Assembly: GCA_947167935.1 (NCBI GenBank)
Contig: CAMVJU010000019.1
Span: 1 to 35,494 of the forward strand
Origin: an uncultured Prevotellaceae bacterium
GTDB lineage: Bacteria > Bacteroidota > Bacteroidia > Bacteroidales > Bacteroidaceae
Direction of reading: 5' to 3'
DNA: 35,494 bases
In this document: piece by piece, positions 33,008 to 35,494 of the stretch
Numbering within the stretch: the stretch's first letter is position 1
Layout: every line of letters starts with the position of its first letter
Made by a program: the position numbers and the translations under genes
Notes under the pieces: generated by a model
Seen by the model: only the letters and a program-made list of their open reading frames with translations
Told to the model about the DNA's origin: nothing
Databases searched by the model: none

Positions 33008-33095
33008 CACCCTGAATCAGGGTGGCAGGTCTATTCAGTTAAAAAGCACTCTCCCAAAACGGGAGGGTGCCACAACGGTGAACGAAACGTTCACC
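33008..33095. other. Three consecutive hairpins, possible small RNA or regulatory site
   Basis: The elements are CACCCTGA-a-TCAGGGTG (33008-33024), GCACTCTCCC/GGGAGGGTGC with loop AAAAC (33046-33070, one wobble pair) and GGTGAACG-aaa-CGTTCACC (33077-33095). None is followed by a T-run on either strand, so they are not plain terminators. Placement upstream of parA suggests a structured leader or a protein-binding site. Confidence 0.4.
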
Positions 33096-33124
33096 TACTT
33101 AAAACGCCGAAATTAGGGCCTTAA

Positions 33125-33158
33125 TGTAAGGTTGTAAGGTGTAAGGTTGTAAGGTTTA
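33125..33158. repeat. GTAAGGTT short tandem repeat
   Basis: Four GTAAGGT(T) units with a period of 7 or 8 (plus strand) lie between the hairpin cluster and the terminator of the ZIP gene. Confidence 0.65.
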
Positions 33159-33172
33159 GGGGCTCCTGATGG

Positions 33173-33232
33173 AAAAATGGAGGCTCCACAGGAAATTTTG
33201 GAGCCTCCAAAAATAAATTTGCAGCCTGCAAA
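33173..33232 (-). terminator. Palindromic terminators after the ZIP gene
   Basis: On the minus strand, right after the stop, TTTGCAG-g-CTGCAAA (33218-33232) is followed by a perfect 11-bp stem TGGAGGCTCCA/TGGAGCCTCCA (33178-33188 with 33199-33209) with a 10-base loop, then TTTTT. The core is shared with 10640-10718. Confidence 0.8.
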
Positions 33233-33237
33233 AAAAG

Positions 33238-34035
33238 TTAACCCATCACTACGTCGAGCACCATCATCAGGACAAAACCGATAGCAAAGCCGATGGTGCT
33301 GAGATTGGAGTGCTCGCCCTCGCTGGCTTCTGGAATGAGTTCCTCGACAACAACGTAGAACATGGCTCCGGCGGCAAAGGCCAGCATATAGGGCAGGACG
33401 GGTGTCATAAACGAGGCCAGCAACACGACTGCCAAACCGCCGATGGGTTCCACGGCACCGCTCAATGAGCCGATAATAAAGGACTTCCACTTGGAATTGC
33501 CTGCCGCCCGCATGGGCATGGAGATGATGGCTCCCTCAGGTACATTCTGGATGGCGATACCTATGCTAACAGCTAAAGCGCTGGCCAGCGACAATCCCGA
33601 TGCTCCGTTCTCAGATCCTGCAAACACCACGCCGACAGCCATTCCTTCCGGCAGATTGTGGATGGTGACGGCGAGGGCAAGCATGGCAGTCCGCGACAAA
33701 CGGGAACGAGGACCCTCGGGCTTGTCGGTACCAATATGCAGGTGAGGTGTCAGCTCGTCAATCATCAGCAGGAAGCCCATACCCAACAGGAATCCAATAG
33801 CTGCAGGCACTACCGAAAGAAAAGCCTCCCCTCGGGGAGGTTGGGAGGGGGTCGCCATTTCCATCGACGGAATCAGCAGCGACCACACCGATGCCGCCAC
33901 CATCACGCCCGATGCAAAGCCAAGCAGCGACTTCTGCAGCCTCGGCGACATGTCTTTCTTCATGAAAAACACGAAGGCTGAGCCGAGCATCGTTCCCAGC
34001 AGGGGAATCACTAATCCTATTATCAATGTTGTCAT
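33238..34035 (-). CDS. ZIP-family divalent metal transporter
   Basis: An inner-membrane carrier for zinc or related metals. The 265-residue protein has about eight hydrophobic helices and the two metal-site motifs HNLPEG (126-131, helix 4) and QNVPEG (163-168, helix 5). The latter has Gln for the first His of some relatives. EELIPEA near the end matches helix 7. Residues 63-72 (PSQPPRGEAF), between helices 2 and 3, are encoded by a G/C-rich palindromic repeat. It follows the DUF2156/GNAT gene by 28 bases. A near-consensus TATCTTTA box lies before the start. Metal specificity cannot be read from the sequence. Confidence 0.92.
   Translation of the reverse strand: MTTLIIGLVIPLLGTMLGSAFVFFMKKDMSPRLQKSLLGFASGVMVAASVWSLLIPSMEMATPSQPPRGEAFLSVVPAAIGFLLGMGFLLMIDELTPHLHIGTDKPEGPRSRLSRTAMLALAVTIHNLPEGMAVGVVFAGSENGASGLSLASALAVSIGIAIQNVPEGAIISMPMRAAGNSKWKSFIIGSLSGAVEPIGGLAVVLLASFMTPVLPYMLAFAAGAMFYVVVEELIPEASEGEHSNLSTIGFAIGFVLMMVLDVVMG
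33821..33853 (-). repeat. CCTCCCC/GGGGAGG palindromic repeat inside ZIP gene
   Basis: A 7-bp inverted repeat CCTCCCC-tc-GGGGAGG (33825-33840) next to a GGGAGGGGG run is read in frame as PSQPPRGEAF in a loop between transmembrane helices. Confidence 0.6.
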
Positions 34036-34063
34036 CTCTTATTATTTTTACGGTGTAAAGATA

Positions 34064-35494
34064 CTAAATATCCAATTTGTAACACACACAATCCTCATCG
34101 TGGTAAAACTCCTTTGCACCCCAGCGTTGCCAGTATTGATGAGTTTTGAGGCGATGCAGCACAGGAATGAAGATGAAATCGTAGTTGGCTTTCAACTCGG
34201 GCATGATTGACATCAGCATGTCGTAGTTCAATCGGGTACCGCGATATTCTTCAGCTACGATGAATGAAAAGACAGCAATATAACGCTGAGCGTTGAGAGT
34301 CGTTATCAGTTCCGGCTTGTCTTTCAGGATCTGCGGCGTCTCCTCCTCAATGCGATAGTCACTCATGTTGAGCAGCCCCACGACATCGCCGTTTTCATCC
34401 AAGGCCTTGACACTCAACCGCCAGTTGAAATGCAGGTCATGCACCCACGACTCCACCTCAGCGCGGTCGAAACCGTACTGTCGCACCATCCAACGGACGG
34501 TCAACGGCGCGTCATCTTCAGTCATTCTTGAGAGGTGAGGGGTGAATGGTGAGTGGTGAGAGGTTACCTTTACCACGTTGTAGCTTAACAATATTTCGGG
34601 ATGATACGACAATTTCGCTCGGCGAAGACCTGGAATTCCCATATCTTCTTCGCGATTCAGATAGATATATTGCTCGGGCAGATGCTCGGCGAACTGCTGG
34701 TTGATGATGGCAAAAGCTCCCTCCACATGACGGTCGGCTTTCTCCACGCAGACGTCGAAGGTGTCGGTGGTAACAGCTGAGCCATATGTGAAAGCCACCA
34801 TATGACCATCCACGAAAATGCTTCCGCCTATCATGCCGAGAGCATCCCAATTCGAAAAGATGGTCTCCATCACGCGATGCTCGGCATCAATAGTTTCATT
34901 CCCGTCTTCGTTTTGGTTTTGGTTTTCGTTTTTTTCTTCCTGCCATATTTCAGTCAGTCGGCGACATTCGTCAAAGTATTCCGGCGTAAGAGGACGATAT
35001 TCAAAATTGGGATGCGCCGCACGGAAACGATGGATGTGATTACGCTTGGCATCCAGATGTCTGCCATGAAGCGTTGCGAGATCAGTGCGACGATAGATGT
35101 AATCGTATTGATCGCGAACAGGCTCGATGTTAGTTGAGAGTTGAGAGTTCTTGCCTTGCAAGCGACTAGAGGTCGAGCGGAGAGTTCTTGGACGAGCCAA
35201 GCGGCAAAGCCGAGCGGAGAGTTGGACCACTTGCGAGTCTTCAAGCCCAATCAAAGTAAGATCTCCATTGCTATCATCAAGTAATTCCTGAATAAGTTCC
35301 AGCGACAACGTTTCTGACGTACAAACCATATACGCTCGCTGACCATCGAAGGTGTAACGCAGTACCACGGTGTTTTCAAGTACGCACACCTCGGTATAGT
35401 ACCAGAACTGCCATCCCACAAGGTTGGCAAAGGTGTAGTTGCAGTTACGCCGCCCAGAGGGTAGCGTAACTGCCTGCATCGCCTCGCGGTCAGA
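34064..35494 (-). CDS. DUF2156 (LPG-synthase-C-like) protein fused to a GNAT-like domain, 5' end outside window
   Basis: The frame remains open to the window edge and the first ATG (35479) lies inside a conserved-looking SDREAMQAVTLPSGRRNCNY, so the true start is beyond the edge. Residues 1-300 resemble DUF2156 proteins (YIYRRTDLATLHGRHLDAKRNHIHRF, LNREEDMGIPGLRRAKLSYHP), a GNAT-fold relative of phosphatidylglycerol lysyltransferase C-terminal domains. From about 320 a second acetyltransferase-like domain follows (VGLLNMSDY, FIVAEEYRGTRLNYDMLMSIM, YWQRWGAKEFY). The two are joined by SHHSPFTPHLSR, encoded by a heptamer repeat. Two more repeat segments are present: RLARPRTLRSTSSRLQGKNS near 95-115 and NENQNQNEDGNE near 185-195. 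Substrates are unknown. Confidence 0.85.
   Translation of the reverse strand, partial: SDREAMQAVTLPSGRRNCNYTFANLVGWQFWYYTEVCVLENTVVLRYTFDGQRAYMVCTSETLSLELIQELLDDSNGDLTLIGLEDSQVVQLSARLCRLARPRTLRSTSSRLQGKNSQLSTNIEPVRDQYDYIYRRTDLATLHGRHLDAKRNHIHRFRAAHPNFEYRPLTPEYFDECRRLTEIWQEEKNENQNQNEDGNETIDAEHRVMETIFSNWDALGMIGGSIFVDGHMVAFTYGSAVTTDTFDVCVEKADRHVEGAFAIINQQFAEHLPEQYIYLNREEDMGIPGLRRAKLSYHPEILLSYNVVKVTSHHSPFTPHLSRMTEDDAPLTVRWMVRQYGFDRAEVESWVHDLHFNWRLSVKALDENGDVVGLLNMSDYRIEEETPQILKDKPELITTLNAQRYIAVFSFIVAEEYRGTRLNYDMLMSIMPELKANYDFIFIPVLHRLKTHQYWQRWGAKEFYHDEDCVCYKLDI
34529..34565 (-). repeat. Heptamer-type repeat (CTCACC) at a domain junction
   Basis: The coding strand has CTCACC-type units (TCTCACCACTCACC, then ACCCCTCACCTCTC) read as TSHHSPFTPHLS, directly before MTEDDAPLTVRW, which looks like the start of a once-separate protein. 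Confidence 0.75.
34907..34936 (-). repeat. GGTTTT hexamer microsatellite
   Basis: On the plus strand, TTCGTTTTGGTTTTGGTTTT and a further CGTTTTT. In the protein it gives alternating Asn/Gln/Glu residues (NENQNQNE) in a loop after the EIWQEEK helix. Confidence 0.65.
35131..35226 (-). repeat. Heptamer plus 37-base-period repeat inside DUF2156 gene
   Basis: Two TTGAGAG heptamers (35134-35147) lead into GAGAGTT boxes at 35143, 35180 and 35217, exactly 37 bases apart, with CGAGCGGAGAGTT repeated at 35174 and 35211. It is translated as about 30 residues rich in Arg, Ser and Leu, without a stop codon. Confidence 0.7.

Larger units (their letters stand above)
32887..33237 (-). other. 350-base intergenic region with hairpin cluster
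   Basis: No convincing gene was found. From the parA side: AT-rich leader with a possible -7 box (32915-32922); three consecutive hairpins at 33008-33095; a GTAAGGTT repeat (33125-33158); and palindromic terminator modules just after the ZIP gene stop (33178-33232). Confidence 0.6.

Noticed and set aside
33077..33095. parS site upstream of parA
   Set aside because: GGTGAACG-aaa-CGTTCACC is palindromic but does not match the conserved GTTTCACGTGAAAC parS core.

Overview
The window is a chromosomal segment of a Bacteroidota bacterium, most likely a Prevotella/Segatella-like gut or rumen anaerobe. The evidence is a SusC/SusD outer-membrane uptake pair with lipoprotein partners, TAnnTTTG-type promoters spaced about 20 bases from a TTTG box, no clear Shine-Dalgarno sites, Por-type C-terminal tails on two secreted proteins, and a parA-parB-DUF5683-mltD-relA gene order typical of the phylum. 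No database search was possible, so the genus is inference.

Nearly all genes are on the minus strand. Reading in the direction of transcription from the right edge, a partial DUF2156/GNAT-like protein is followed by a ZIP metal transporter ending in palindromic terminators. Next comes a housekeeping run: parA, a four-helix-bundle (S23/IVP-type) gene, parB, DUF5683, a LysM lytic transglycosylase, relA/spoT and a pectinesterase, closed by a bidirectional terminator at 25057-25127. The only plus-strand genes are mdh and a small MerR-like regulator (23587-24933). Divergent from mdh is an aminopeptidase P. After that lies one well-delimited uptake operon: a promoter at 21433-21464, then susC, susD, a zinc-metallohydrolase lipoprotein, a DUF4302 lipoprotein and a large secreted protein, ending in tandem terminators at 10640-10718. 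The left part holds a DUF4332 protein, a secreted M6 metalloprotease, an FMN-binding lipoprotein-sized protein, two GH127-type beta-L-arabinofuranosidases and a patatin/outer-membrane-barrel protein. The two arabinofuranosidases and the pectinesterase point to use of plant cell-wall pectin or arabinose-rich glycans. The SusCD operon carries a peptidase-like partner and no carbohydrate enzyme.

The most unusual signal is a population of short degenerate tandem repeats, mostly with a 7-base period, at about 19 places. Inside genes they sit in the orientation that has no stop codon in any frame, adding low-complexity stretches such as LSPLTSHLSP or PPSTFH to conserved enzymes, signal peptides and domain junctions. 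Between genes they occur in either orientation and sometimes supply the stop codon. The same heptamer family forms 22-base imperfect terminal inverted repeats (20/22) around the four-helix-bundle gene lodged between parA and parB, so that 421-base unit looks like a compact mobile element. A second recurring structure is a GGAGCCTCC or CCCAAGGCTTGGG palindrome block with A/T spacers placed just after stop codons.
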